Source of the DNA: Sphingobacterium lactis
GTDB taxonomy: Bacteria; Bacteroidota; Bacteroidia; Sphingobacteriales; Sphingobacteriaceae
Length of the DNA stretch: 64,000 nt
Assembly: GCF_011046555.1 (NCBI RefSeq)
Contig: NZ_CP049246.1
Span: forward strand, 1,116,001-1,180,000
Direction of reading: 5' to 3'
The position numbers were made by a program, and so were the translations under genes. Within the stretch, counting starts at the first letter, position 1. Each line of letters opens with the position of its first letter. Below are positions 43,242-51,676 of this stretch, piece after piece. The notes beneath the pieces are model-generated. The model searched no databases and had not been told where the DNA came from. It worked only from the letters and a program-made list of their open reading frames with translations.

Positions 43242-45695
43242 TTAGAATCTGATGTTGAGACCCAGCATGGCATTCACTTCGGCCTGTGGGTAATAGAAAT
43301 TATAGAAATCGCGGTTGCCCGTGGATTCCATGATCATACTGTAGGTATAACCTGATGTCGCGTATTTCGCGGAGAAGATGTTGTTCACCATCAGGTTGAG
43401 GTCAATCTTCTCGATGCCGAATGCCGCAAAGGTATACCGTGCTTGCACATTGTTGACAAAGGAAGAGCCAATGCTGCGTTCCTTTGCGGAGGTATTGTCC
43501 AGATAGATTCTGGAAATGTACTTGCTCAAGAAGCTAAAAGCCAGGTCGTCGGTAGCTTGGAATGTGAAATTGTTCGACAGGACAGCCGCCGGTGATTTGG
43601 CAATGTCGGTACTTTTGTGCGTGATGATCTCACTGCTGACCACGGACCAATTGTCATCATATACTGGGATGCTCTCCTGAAAATCTTTGATCTTATTCTT
43701 GCTCAGTGCAGCTGTTGCGCTCCATCTGAACTTGGGATGGATCTCCCAGCTTCCGTCCAACTCTACACCCATACGGTAGCTTTTGTCGATATTGACACGC
43801 AGGGCAGCACCCACATCGTTGATTGCGCCTGTAGGAATCAACTGATCTTTATAGAGCATGGCATACACATTGGCGCCAAGTTGGATGTTTTCTGTTCTGT
43901 ACCGGTATCCAGCTTCGATGTCCTGCATCTTTTCCGGTTTTGGGAATTCCCCATTCGGATTTTCTACATAATCGTTCCGTGTCGGTTCTTTGCTTGCAAA
44001 TGCATAAGAGGCATATACATTACTGCTCGGATTGATGAAGTAGGTAAGCCCCAGTTTTGGGTTGATGAAGTTCAGCTTATCCTCAAAGTCCAGTCCTTTA
44101 ATCTTATCGTCATCGCCTTTTCCCTTATACAGGATGTTGCGGTATTGGACGTCGATATTGAACAGGAAATTTTCCATCCGGTAATCGGCCTTCGCATAAA
44201 AGTTGAAGTCGTTTTTGGTGGATTTATTCAGGTAGTACTTTTCGTTGATCTCACTATCAGACGCATACCTGGCCCAGATGACTTCGCCATAGTGGTCACC
44301 CTTGTATTGGTTGTATGCGCCGCCAAAGGTCAGGTCGAGGCCTTCTTTTGGACGGTATTGCAGCGAGTAGGTCAAGCCATAGAAGTGGTTGTCTAACCAA
44401 CGGCGACGGATTAGATCGGAATTGTTGATGGTATCTGGCGCATGGATGACAGGGGGGATGCCGTAATGGCCTAAGTCGTCCCCAGGTCGGTATTCTTCGT
44501 AATATCCTGCACCGCGTGTATAATGAAGGGCGGTGTTGATGTTCATTTTTTCATTCGGACGGAAGGTGTAGTTCAGGTGACCATGGGTCTGGGTATAATT
44601 GTCCGTCTGATTGTCGTACGTATAATAATTATAACGTCGATCGCCTTGAAGGAAGCGGTCCAATTCGGTGCCCGAAAGGCCTAGGCTACCTGCATAATCG
44701 TCAATCCGTTCCTTATTTCCGGTGAAGAGTGGTTCCGCCAAACCGTACCAAGACTGGTAGGTCTTTTCCTTTCCAGAAAAAAGTGTCGCTTTTAGGGTAT
44801 GTTGGTCTGTATAGAGACCGCCATCTACATAAAAAGATTTAAGGTCCGAAGATGCGCGTTCCACATAGCCATCGGATGAAATCCTGGACAATCGTGCATT
44901 GAATGCATATTTGCCATGCAGCAATCCGGATCCTACTTTCAAAGTATTTTTCCAGGAGTTGAATGAGCCGTAGCTGTTATTGAATTCGGCATAGGGGCTG
45001 GCCTCGAGTGCATCGGTTTGAATGTTCAGGGAAGCGCCAAATGCACCAGGCCCATTGGTTGATGTACCGATACCACGCTGGATCTGAATGCTTTCGGTGT
45101 TGGATGCGAAATCCGGGAGGTTCACAAAGAAGGAGCCCATGCTTTCCGGATTGTTCAGCGGCACACCATTTAGCGTGACATTTATCCGTTCACTATCCGA
45201 TCCGCGAATGGTCATGTTGGTATAGCCGATACCCGCTCCGGCGTCCGAACCGATGACTACGCCGGGTGTTTGATCCAGCAGATAGGGAATGTCCTGACCG
45301 AGGTTGACCTTCTGGATTTCTTCCTTGTTCAGGGTCTTGAATGTTGTTGCGGCATTTTCCTTAGCACGCGTCGCTGTTACATACACCTCCTCGAACGCAA
45401 TAATTTCATCACTTAATTTAACCTGAAGTTGGGGCTGCTGAGCAGGGTTAATGGCTAATATTTCCTCTTTGTAACCAATAAAAGAAATTTTTAAGTTATA
45501 TGTTTGATTTTCAAGATTTTGGAAAGTTGCATTCCCGGATTTATCCGTTTTCGTGGATTTTCCATTGATGCTAAGTGATGCAGGATAGGCAGGTTGGCCA
45601 TTTTTGTCCACTACCTGCACAGAAAGTTGATGTTGAGCGAGGCCCAACTGTACGAGCAAACAGAAGGCTATAGTAGCCAAAAGCTTGTTGATCAT
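43242..45695 (-). CDS. TonB-dependent outer-membrane receptor under thiamin control
   Basis: A signal peptide (ending LGLAQ) is followed by a CarboxypepD_reg-like domain (VQVVDKNGQPAYPASLSING), the plug (EIIAFEEVYVTATRAKENAA, 'GVVIGSDAGAGIGYTNMTIR', 'NVTLNGVPLNNPES') and a ~600-residue barrel ending in INIRF-type aromatic sequence. The length is 817 residues. A TPP riboswitch precedes the gene, so it very likely imports thiamin or a precursor/phosphate form. Thiamin-regulated receptors of this kind have been predicted in Bacteroidota (called OMR1). No pnuT or thi gene follows, and a terminator ends the transcript. Confidence 0.93.
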   Translation of the reverse strand: MINKLLATIAFCLLVQLGLAQHQLSVQVVDKNGQPAYPASLSINGKSTKTDKSGNATFQNLENQTYNLKISFIGYKEEILAINPAQQPQLQVKLSDEIIAFEEVYVTATRAKENAATTFKTLNKEEIQKVNLGQDIPYLLDQTPGVVIGSDAGAGIGYTNMTIRGSDSERINVTLNGVPLNNPESMGSFFVNLPDFASNTESIQIQRGIGTSTNGPGAFGASLNIQTDALEASPYAEFNNSYGSFNSWKNTLKVGSGLLHGKYAFNARLSRISSDGYVERASSDLKSFYVDGGLYTDQHTLKATLFSGKEKTYQSWYGLAEPLFTGNKERIDDYAGSLGLSGTELDRFLQGDRRYNYYTYDNQTDNYTQTHGHLNYTFRPNEKMNINTALHYTRGAGYYEEYRPGDDLGHYGIPPVIHAPDTINNSDLIRRRWLDNHFYGLTYSLQYRPKEGLDLTFGGAYNQYKGDHYGEVIWARYASDSEINEKYYLNKSTKNDFNFYAKADYRMENFLFNIDVQYRNILYKGKGDDDKIKGLDFEDKLNFINPKLGLTYFINPSSNVYASYAFASKEPTRNDYVENPNGEFPKPEKMQDIEAGYRYRTENIQLGANVYAMLYKDQLIPTGAINDVGAALRVNIDKSYRMGVELDGSWEIHPKFRWSATAALSKNKIKDFQESIPVYDDNWSVVSSEIITHKSTDIAKSPAAVLSNNFTFQATDDLAFSFLSKYISRIYLDNTSAKERSIGSSFVNNVQARYTFAAFGIEKIDLNLMVNNIFSAKYATSGYTYSMIMESTGNRDFYNFYYPQAEVNAMLGLNIRF

Positions 45696-45765
45696 GATAA
45701 AATAGATATTTAATGAGTTAAACTTTCATGTTGCAAGGGGTTACAACACGTATTATTTAACCGCC

Positions 45766-45874
45766 CTTTTCCCTACGCTGGCATTATCCAGATCAGGTAT
45801 GTGCACCCTATTTTGGTGGCACTGGGTATAATCTCAGCCTGTTTTTGTGTTCTTTCAACAAGGCACCCCTAATA
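45766..45874 (-). ncRNA. TPP (THI-element) riboswitch
   Basis: On the minus strand the conserved parts occur in order: AGGGGTGCC (5' arm), GGCTGAGATTATACCC (with CTGAGA), a variable hairpin, ACCTGATCTGGATAATGCCA and the closing GCGTAGGGAA. This is the standard TPP-sensing core. It lies ~70 bp upstream of the receptor ATG and should reduce expression when thiamin pyrophosphate is plentiful. The rest of the 356-bp divergent gap (45875-46051) holds the promoters and no gene. Confidence 0.95.
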
Positions 45875-46051
45875 GATAGCGCAAATGTATGTTTTTCGCG
45901 AATGAAATCAAAATGGAAATATTGGTGTAACAAATTCGTAATTATTATTTTATTAGTTAAACTAAATTATTTTTTTTGTAATTTGCCCCGTAAGTCGCTA
46001 AACGACTCAAAATGATACACTAACTTTTAATAAAACGGAACTTTAATCTAT

Positions 46052-47215
46052 ATGAAGTATTATGCTGCTGATGTTGTGTTTCCAATTGTAGGACCTGCCA
46101 TTAAAAAGGGCGTGGTAGCAATGGATGACCAAGGAGTTGTACAAGGTGTTTACAATCCCGGAGAGATTGATGATCAATTGATTGAGACTTTTAAAGGAGC
46201 GTTGATTCCAGGTTTTGTCAATACGCATTGCCATATCGAACTGTCGCATATGGTTGGGCAGTTGCCACAGCATACGGGTCTGCCAGCTTTCCTTTCCGCG
46301 GTCATCAATGAACGGGGAAAGCATGAAGCTTCATTGGAAAAAGCTATGGAAGAGGCGGATAAGACCATGTACAAAAATGGAATCCAAGCCGTTGGGGACC
46401 ATGTCAACTCTGCCGTGTCCGCAAAGGTTAAGGAAAACAGCCCCATTACTTACCATACTTTCGTTGAGGTGATGGCTGTCAATAAGGATGATGTGGCTAC
46501 TCGGGTAGACAATGCTAAGGAAATCGAATTCCACTTTGATTACAAGCATTCGTCCATTACGCCCCATGCACCGTATTCCTGTTCAAAATATCTTTTCAAG
46601 ACGTTGAAGAAAGCGGTGTCAGAGGATAACATCATCAGTATCCACAATCAGGAAAGTGATGAAGAGAATAAATTATTCCGTTATAAGAAAGGCGAGTTCC
46701 TTGACTTCTTCAAGAAAATGAACATGAATGTCGAGGATTTCCGAGCGCAAGCCCGTAACTCGCTGCAGTCTTTCCTGCCATACATCCCGACCAAGAACAA
46801 GTTGATCCTGGTGCACAATACCTATACATCCATTAAGGACCTTGACTTTGTGGATCGCATGGGGCGTAAGGTATACTTCTGTTTCTGTCCGAAGGCGAAC
46901 CTATACATAGAGAACCGTGTTCCAAAGATTGATAACTTTATGCTTGGTGGCCATGAGATCGTCATCGGTACAGATAGCTTGGCATCGAATGATACCTTGG
47001 ATATTCTGGAGGAGCTGAAGGTTATCCACCAAGAGTTCCCTGAGTTGGATTTCAACGAGACCATCAAATGGGCCACATTGAATGGCGCAAAGGCGCTAAA
47101 CCTGGAGCACGAATTGGGCTCCCTTGAAGTTGGCAAGAAGCCAGGCTTGGTGTTATTGGAAGGTATGGACACCTTCAAGTTGACTCCAAACGTGAAGGTA
47201 CGACGGATTAGGTAG
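46052..47215 (+). CDS. Amidohydrolase-family deaminase (aminofutalosine-deaminase-like)
   Basis: A metal-dependent TIM-barrel hydrolase of 387 residues. PGFVNTHCHIELSHM carries the HxH pair, 'HNQESDEEN' a later His ligand, 'LVHNTY' another His and 'GTDSLASNDTLDIL' the catalytic Asp. Members deaminate adenosine-like compounds; the 'NTHCHIELSH' form resembles aminodeoxyfutalosine deaminases, but mqn genes are not nearby and the substrate is uncertain. It is divergent from the thiamin receptor and lies 33 bp before the acylphosphatase gene. Confidence 0.85.
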   Translation: MKYYAADVVFPIVGPAIKKGVVAMDDQGVVQGVYNPGEIDDQLIETFKGALIPGFVNTHCHIELSHMVGQLPQHTGLPAFLSAVINERGKHEASLEKAMEEADKTMYKNGIQAVGDHVNSAVSAKVKENSPITYHTFVEVMAVNKDDVATRVDNAKEIEFHFDYKHSSITPHAPYSCSKYLFKTLKKAVSEDNIISIHNQESDEENKLFRYKKGEFLDFFKKMNMNVEDFRAQARNSLQSFLPYIPTKNKLILVHNTYTSIKDLDFVDRMGRKVYFCFCPKANLYIENRVPKIDNFMLGGHEIVIGTDSLASNDTLDILEELKVIHQEFPELDFNETIKWATLNGAKALNLEHELGSLEVGKKPGLVLLEGMDTFKLTPNVKVRRIR

Positions 47216-47248
47216 TTAAATTACATTGAATAGTTTACCTTTGTATCC

Positions 47249-47530
47249 ATGAAACATTGGAATATTCAGGTACGAGGCAAGGTTCAGAAGGTTTTCTTCA
47301 GAGCTTCCACGAAGGCAGTAGCCGATCAGTTGGGCGTGAAGGGATTTGTGATGAACAAGCCTGATGGTTCAGTATATATCGAGGCAGAAGGGAATACCTT
47401 CGGCCTCGAGTCGTTATTGGAGTTTTGCCAAGAGGGTCCCGAGGGTGCCATGGTGGAGAGCGTAGAGTATCAGGAGGTGGATGTCTTGCAAGGATTCAAG
47501 AATTTTGAGGTCATTAAAAAAATAAATTAA
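47249..47530 (+). CDS. Acylphosphatase
   Basis: A 93-residue protein with the family motif VRGKVQKVFFRAST (catalytic Arg) and 'GFVMNKPDGSVYIEAEG' (catalytic Asn). It hydrolyses acyl phosphates such as acetyl or carbamoyl phosphate in the cytoplasm. One base separates its stop from the GTG start of the flippase gene, so the two are translated together. Confidence 0.94.
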   Translation: MKHWNIQVRGKVQKVFFRASTKAVADQLGVKGFVMNKPDGSVYIEAEGNTFGLESLLEFCQEGPEGAMVESVEYQEVDVLQGFKNFEVIKKIN

Positions 47531-47531
47531 G

Positions 47532-49025
47532 GTGTCGGTAGTTAAGCGTTTTGTCAGCGATACGGTAATCTATGGTTTCACGACCATCCTGTCGCGCATG
47601 CTGAATTTCATACTTACGCCGTTCTTCGTGCGCAAGTTCGAAGCGTCGATTTACGGGGTCTTTACCAATCTTTTCGCCATAGCCTCCATGGTGAATGCCG
47701 TGCTGGCATTTGGGATGGAAACCACTTTTTTCCGCTACCTGCAAAAAGTGGAAGGCGATAGATCGAAGGTTTTCGACAACAGTTTCTTCATTACCTTAAT
47801 TACGACGGCGCTCTTCCTGCTGACGGCCTTTACGTTTACGGAGCCCATTGCGCATTGGCTGAGCCGGGGAGAAGCACAGGAGATACAGGATTACGTAAGT
47901 TATGTGAAACTGTTTGCGGTTATTTTAGCAGCAGATGCCATTGCCGTGGTTCCATTTGCAAAATTGCGGGCGGAAGGTCAGGCAAAGCGTTATGGTTTTA
48001 TCAAAGTGTTGAACATCCTTATTTTTGTGGGCTTCAACTTTTTTCTCCTGTATTGGTTGCCTGAATGGAACAAAGGTTCCGAGTTTTGGCGGAATTTCAG
48101 CGCCGGCTGGTTTAGGGAGAATTGGCTGGGTAATGTCTTTATCTCCAATCTGATTGCCAGTGTGGTCACTTTATTCCTGGTGCTTCCGCAACTGCTCTCC
48201 TTTAAGTTTAAAATTGATGGAAAGCTGTTGAAAGATATGATGGCCTATACTTTTCCCATCCTGATCGCAAATATTTCTTTCATCATCAACGAAAACCTGG
48301 ATAAGATCATGTTCCCGAGGTTGCTGACCGGTGAGCAGGGTGAAGAGGATCTGGGGGTATACGGCGCGGTCGCGAAATTGGCCGTATTCCTGCAACTCTT
48401 TGTGACGGCCTTCCGTTTGGGAGCAGAGCCATTTTTCTTTTCCTACGCAAAGAATGAGAATGCCCGCAAAACCTATGCCCTGATCATGGAGTACTTTGTA
48501 ATCGCCATGGTCATTGTGATGGTAGGAATTTGTGCCAATGTGGATTGGTTGAAAGGGTTTATCCGCGGCAGCGAAGACCAGCAGGCTGTCTATTGGTCCG
48601 GACTCGCTATTGTTCCGGTACTGCTTTTTAACTATGTCCTGTTGGGTATATACATGAACCTTTCCGTTTGGTATAAACTTTCGGATCAGACCCGATATGG
48701 CCTGTATATTTCGGGAATCGGCGCAATCATTACGATTATATTGAACTTTATGTTAATCCCGACCTATTCGTATTGGGGCGCTGCGCTGTCCACTACGGCA
48801 ACCTATGTGGTCATGGTTGGGCTTTCGTATGTTTGGGGTCAGAAGAACTACAGCATCCCCTATGATGCCAAGAAAATCGGTCTGTATCTATTGGCGGGGA
48901 TCGTAATATCGGGATTGGCCTATCAGGCCAATTTCTGGATCGGTAATCTACTGCTAATCGCTTTCCTGGCAGGCATTGCTTACTTGGAGAAGGGATCCTT
49001 AATGAAGATTATCAAAAGAAGGTAA
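47532..49025 (+). CDS. Polysaccharide flippase (MOP/Wzx-like)
   Basis: A 497-residue membrane protein with about 12-14 helices. The N-terminus VKRFVSDTVIYGFTTILSRM and 'LNFILTPFFVRKF', repeated in similar form, are typical of the MOP superfamily (polysaccharide biosynthesis proteins). It would flip a lipid-linked oligosaccharide across the inner membrane. The start codon is GTG at 47532. No glycan cluster surrounds it, so the substrate is unknown; it is followed by a strong terminator. Confidence 0.9.
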   Translation: MSVVKRFVSDTVIYGFTTILSRMLNFILTPFFVRKFEASIYGVFTNLFAIASMVNAVLAFGMETTFFRYLQKVEGDRSKVFDNSFFITLITTALFLLTAFTFTEPIAHWLSRGEAQEIQDYVSYVKLFAVILAADAIAVVPFAKLRAEGQAKRYGFIKVLNILIFVGFNFFLLYWLPEWNKGSEFWRNFSAGWFRENWLGNVFISNLIASVVTLFLVLPQLLSFKFKIDGKLLKDMMAYTFPILIANISFIINENLDKIMFPRLLTGEQGEEDLGVYGAVAKLAVFLQLFVTAFRLGAEPFFFSYAKNENARKTYALIMEYFVIAMVIVMVGICANVDWLKGFIRGSEDQQAVYWSGLAIVPVLLFNYVLLGIYMNLSVWYKLSDQTRYGLYISGIGAIITIILNFMLIPTYSYWGAALSTTATYVVMVGLSYVWGQKNYSIPYDAKKIGLYLLAGIVISGLAYQANFWIGNLLLIAFLAGIAYLEKGSLMKIIKRR

Positions 49026-49063
49026 TGGCTCAGCGTTGAGCTCTTGGCTTTTGTACCACCCAT

Positions 49064-49103
49064 AAAAAGAGGTCCTCATGCTGCTGCATGAGGACCTCTT
49101 TTT
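49064..49103. terminator. Bidirectional terminator between flippase and dusB
   Basis: A perfect 17-bp stem AAAAAGAGGTCCTCATG/CATGAGGACCTCTTTTT with a 6-base loop lies between convergent genes. It ends in A5/T5 tracts on both strands. Confidence 0.9.
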
Positions 49104-49128
49104 ATGTTTAAATATGCAATAAGTTATA

Positions 49129-50124
49129 TTAAGCGATTTCTTCAGCGAAGTTATGCTTGATTTCCTGAAGCACTTCGTGGATATCGGCAACTTCCATTAG
49201 GCTGACCAATTTCATGCGGTATTCCTTGAAGTTTGGAATCCCCTTGAAGTAATTAGCATAATGCCGGCGCATTTCAAATATCCCTGTTTTCTCGCCCTTC
49301 CATTCGATGGACTTGGTGAGGTGTGTTTCGCAGACAGCCACACGTTCGGCAATTGTTGGCCCTTCCAGATGCTCTCCAGTATTGAAGAAGTGTTTAACCT
49401 CGCGGAATATCCATGGGTAGCCGATGGATGCACGGCCGATCATGATACCGTCCACCTCATATTCTTGGCGCCACGCTGCTGCCTTCTCCACCGAGTCGAC
49501 ATCTCCATTTCCAAAAATAGGAATCTTCACGCGTGGATTGCGCTTTACATCACGGATCATGGTCCAGTCTGCCTGTCCTTTGTACATCTGGGCACGCGTG
49601 CGGCCATGGATGGCCAAGGCTTTGATCCCGATATCCTGCAGGCGTTCCGCCACCTCGTACACATTCTTCGTGTTGTCGTCCCAACCTAAACGGGTTTTTA
49701 CTGTAACGGGCAGGTCTGTTGCTTCCACTACGGCCTTGGTCATGGCCACCATCTTATCGATGTCCTGTAACAGGCTAGCGCCCGCACCACGGCAGGCTAC
49801 ATTTTTAACCGGACACCCGTAGTTGATATCGATCAAATCCGGACGTGCAGCAGAGCATATTTCAGCAGATTGTCGCATGTGCTCGATGTCGGAACCAAAA
49901 ATTTGGATGCCGATCGGGCGCTCGTATTCAAAAATATCCAACTTCTGACGGGATTTGGCCGCATCGCGGATCAAACCCTCCGAAGAAATAAATTCCGTGT
50001 ACATCATATCCACCCCATTCTGTTTACAGACAAAACGGAAAGGTGGATCACTCACATCCTCCATTGGAGCTAACAACAATGGAAACTCCCCTAAATCAAT
50101 ATGTTCACCTATTTTTACGGACAT
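49129..50124 (-). CDS. dusB: tRNA-dihydrouridine synthase (DusB-type)
   Basis: DusB reduces uridine to dihydrouridine in tRNA using FMN and NADPH. The TIM-barrel signatures are present: LLAPMEDVSDPPFR, DINYGCPVKNVACRGAGASL (with catalytic Cys), 'GIKALAIHGRTRAQMYKG', and 'IFGNGDVDS'. I use ATG 50124 (MSVKIGEHID), the usual start; the in-frame ATG 30 codons upstream (50214) gives a nonconserved extension. The length is 331 residues. Confidence 0.95.
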   Translation of the reverse strand: MSVKIGEHIDLGEFPLLLAPMEDVSDPPFRFVCKQNGVDMMYTEFISSEGLIRDAAKSRQKLDIFEYERPIGIQIFGSDIEHMRQSAEICSAARPDLIDINYGCPVKNVACRGAGASLLQDIDKMVAMTKAVVEATDLPVTVKTRLGWDDNTKNVYEVAERLQDIGIKALAIHGRTRAQMYKGQADWTMIRDVKRNPRVKIPIFGNGDVDSVEKAAAWRQEYEVDGIMIGRASIGYPWIFREVKHFFNTGEHLEGPTIAERVAVCETHLTKSIEWKGEKTGIFEMRRHYANYFKGIPNFKEYRMKLVSLMEVADIHEVLQEIKHNFAEEIA

Positions 50125-50243
50125 GCTGTTCAAAATTTTGACAAAGGTACGGAATAAATGGTTTTCTGTAAAATGTGCTCCCGATCTGTGGATCCTAACT
50201 GGAGAAATTACCATTTATATGACATTCCAAAAAGGTGTTGTAC

Positions 50244-50276
50244 AAAAAAAGGATGACCAGTGGTCATCCTTTTTTT
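50244..50276 (-). terminator. Terminator after trpC
   Basis: The stem AAAAAAAGGATGACC/GGTCATCCTTTTTTT with a 3-base loop lies 14 bp past the trpC stop codon, with T7 on the minus strand. It is symmetrical and could work both ways, but dusB is transcribed away from it. Confidence 0.85.
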
Positions 50277-50289
50277 GGTTGTAATAGTT

Positions 50290-51075
50290 TTAAACCAATG
50301 CGGCCACAAATTCCTGAATGGCGGCGCTTGGATCATCGGTTTTCATGAAATTCTCACCGATCAGAAAGGCGTGGAATCCTGCAGCTTTCAGTTCTTTGAT
50401 TGTAGCTGGATCGGAAATACCGCTCTCGGAAACCTTAATGTACCGCGCTGGAATCTTGCTCACCAAATCGTAGGAGTGGTCCAGGGATACCGTAAAATCT
50501 TTGAGGTTCCTGTTGTTCACACCGATGGCATCGATGCTGTCAAATAGATTCTGCTGTAATTCTTCTTCGTTGTGCACTTCCAATAGCACATTCAGCCCTA
50601 GAGATTTGGCGTATTCCGAAAGGGATTTCACCTCCTCAGGTGTTAAACAGGCGGCAATCAGCAGGATAATATCTGCACCATACGCTTTCGCCTCGGCGAT
50701 CTGGTAGGTATCGACGATGAATTCCTTGCGCAAAAGTGGGATGTGTAACACATCGCGCGCGGCCAATAGGTCCTGTAGGTTCCCCTGGAAGAAGTCCAGG
50801 TCGGTCAGAACCGATATGGCGGATGCGCCGGCTAGTTGATAGCCCTGAACGACTTCCTGGACAGTGGATTCCCCGTTGATCAGGCCTTTGGAAGGGGAGG
50901 CGCGCTTATATTCGGCAATGATGCCCTTGCGATTGGGATCCAGGACACTCTCCCGCAAGTTGTAGCAACTCCTCGAGAATAACGGCATATTTTCCAGTTC
51001 TTCGATGGCAACCTTACGCTTAGCATCGGCAACTTCCTCTTTTTTTCTGGCTACAATTTTATCTAATATGGTCAT
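50290..51075 (-). CDS. trpC: Indole-3-glycerol-phosphate synthase
   Basis: TrpC closes the indole ring in tryptophan synthesis. The TIM barrel shows catalytic residues in IIAEYKRASPSKG (Glu and Lys), 'PLLRKEFIVD' (Lys), 'LLEVHNEEEL' (Glu) and 'GVNNRNLKDF' (Asn), with 'SESGI' in the phosphate site. The 261-residue length is normal. It follows trpG by 27 bp and ends the operon at a terminator. trpD, trpF, trpB and trpA are not in the window. Confidence 0.97.
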   Translation of the reverse strand: MTILDKIVARKKEEVADAKRKVAIEELENMPLFSRSCYNLRESVLDPNRKGIIAEYKRASPSKGLINGESTVQEVVQGYQLAGASAISVLTDLDFFQGNLQDLLAARDVLHIPLLRKEFIVDTYQIAEAKAYGADIILLIAACLTPEEVKSLSEYAKSLGLNVLLEVHNEEELQQNLFDSIDAIGVNNRNLKDFTVSLDHSYDLVSKIPARYIKVSESGISDPATIKELKAAGFHAFLIGENFMKTDDPSAAIQEFVAALV

Positions 51076-51102
51076 AATACTCTAAAAATAGGTGGTGATA
51101 AT

Positions 51103-51675
51103 TTACGCATTGATCCAGTTGGCGAGGAGGATTTTCCCATTGTCCGTCAATATGGATTCCGGATGGAACTGCATGCCTTTCACATCATAATCTTTGTGGC
51201 GTAGGGCCATGATCACCCCGTCCGGGTCAATGGCGGTTACTTGCAAAATATCCGGCAGATTTGATGATTCTACCGCCCAGGAGTGGTACCTTCCGATTTT
51301 GGCATCTGCAGGAAAGCCCTGGAAAAGTTGCTCATCAGGTTCGGTCACCTGGATGCCAGTCGCTACCCCGTGCAGCGGCTTGGGCATATTGTACAGTTTC
51401 CCGCCGAATACTTCGGCAATGGCCTGTTGGCCCAGACAGATTCCCAGAATGCTCTTGGTCGGTGCATAGGTGCGGATCACGTCCAGCAATAGGCCCGCTT
51501 CCTCCGGAATCCCAGGGCCCGGCGATAGGAGGATCTTGTCAAATTGCGCGACATAGGAAAGGTCGAACTTGTCATTCCGGACTACCTCGTAACTTTGTCC
51601 CAGTTCCTGCAAGAGATGAACCAGGTTATACGTAAATGAATCGTAATTGTCGATTACTAATATGGGTTTGCTCAT
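51103..51675 (-). CDS. trpG: Anthranilate synthase component II (glutamine amidotransferase)
   Basis: TrpG supplies ammonia from glutamine to TrpE. The class I amidotransferase triad is visible: Cys in ILGICLGQQAIAE, and His-Glu in MQFHPESIL. 'LVIDNYDSFTYNLVHLLQ' is the usual N-terminus and 'LSPGPGIPEEAG' the oxyanion region. It starts one base after the trpE stop codon, consistent with a 1:1 complex. Confidence 0.97.
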   Translation of the reverse strand: MSKPILVIDNYDSFTYNLVHLLQELGQSYEVVRNDKFDLSYVAQFDKILLSPGPGIPEEAGLLLDVIRTYAPTKSILGICLGQQAIAEVFGGKLYNMPKPLHGVATGIQVTEPDEQLFQGFPADAKIGRYHSWAVESSNLPDILQVTAIDPDGVIMALRHKDYDVKGMQFHPESILTDNGKILLANWINA

Positions 51676-51676
51676 T

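Noticed and set aside
43617..44396. 259-codon forward ORF inside the TonB receptor gene
   Set aside because: It is antisense to a clear receptor barrel, lacks family features and reflects codon bias of the real gene. The same holds for 26442-27116 in lpxD, 20629-21285 in the ABC ATPase gene, 28935-29387 in lpxA and 40645-41205 in ggt.
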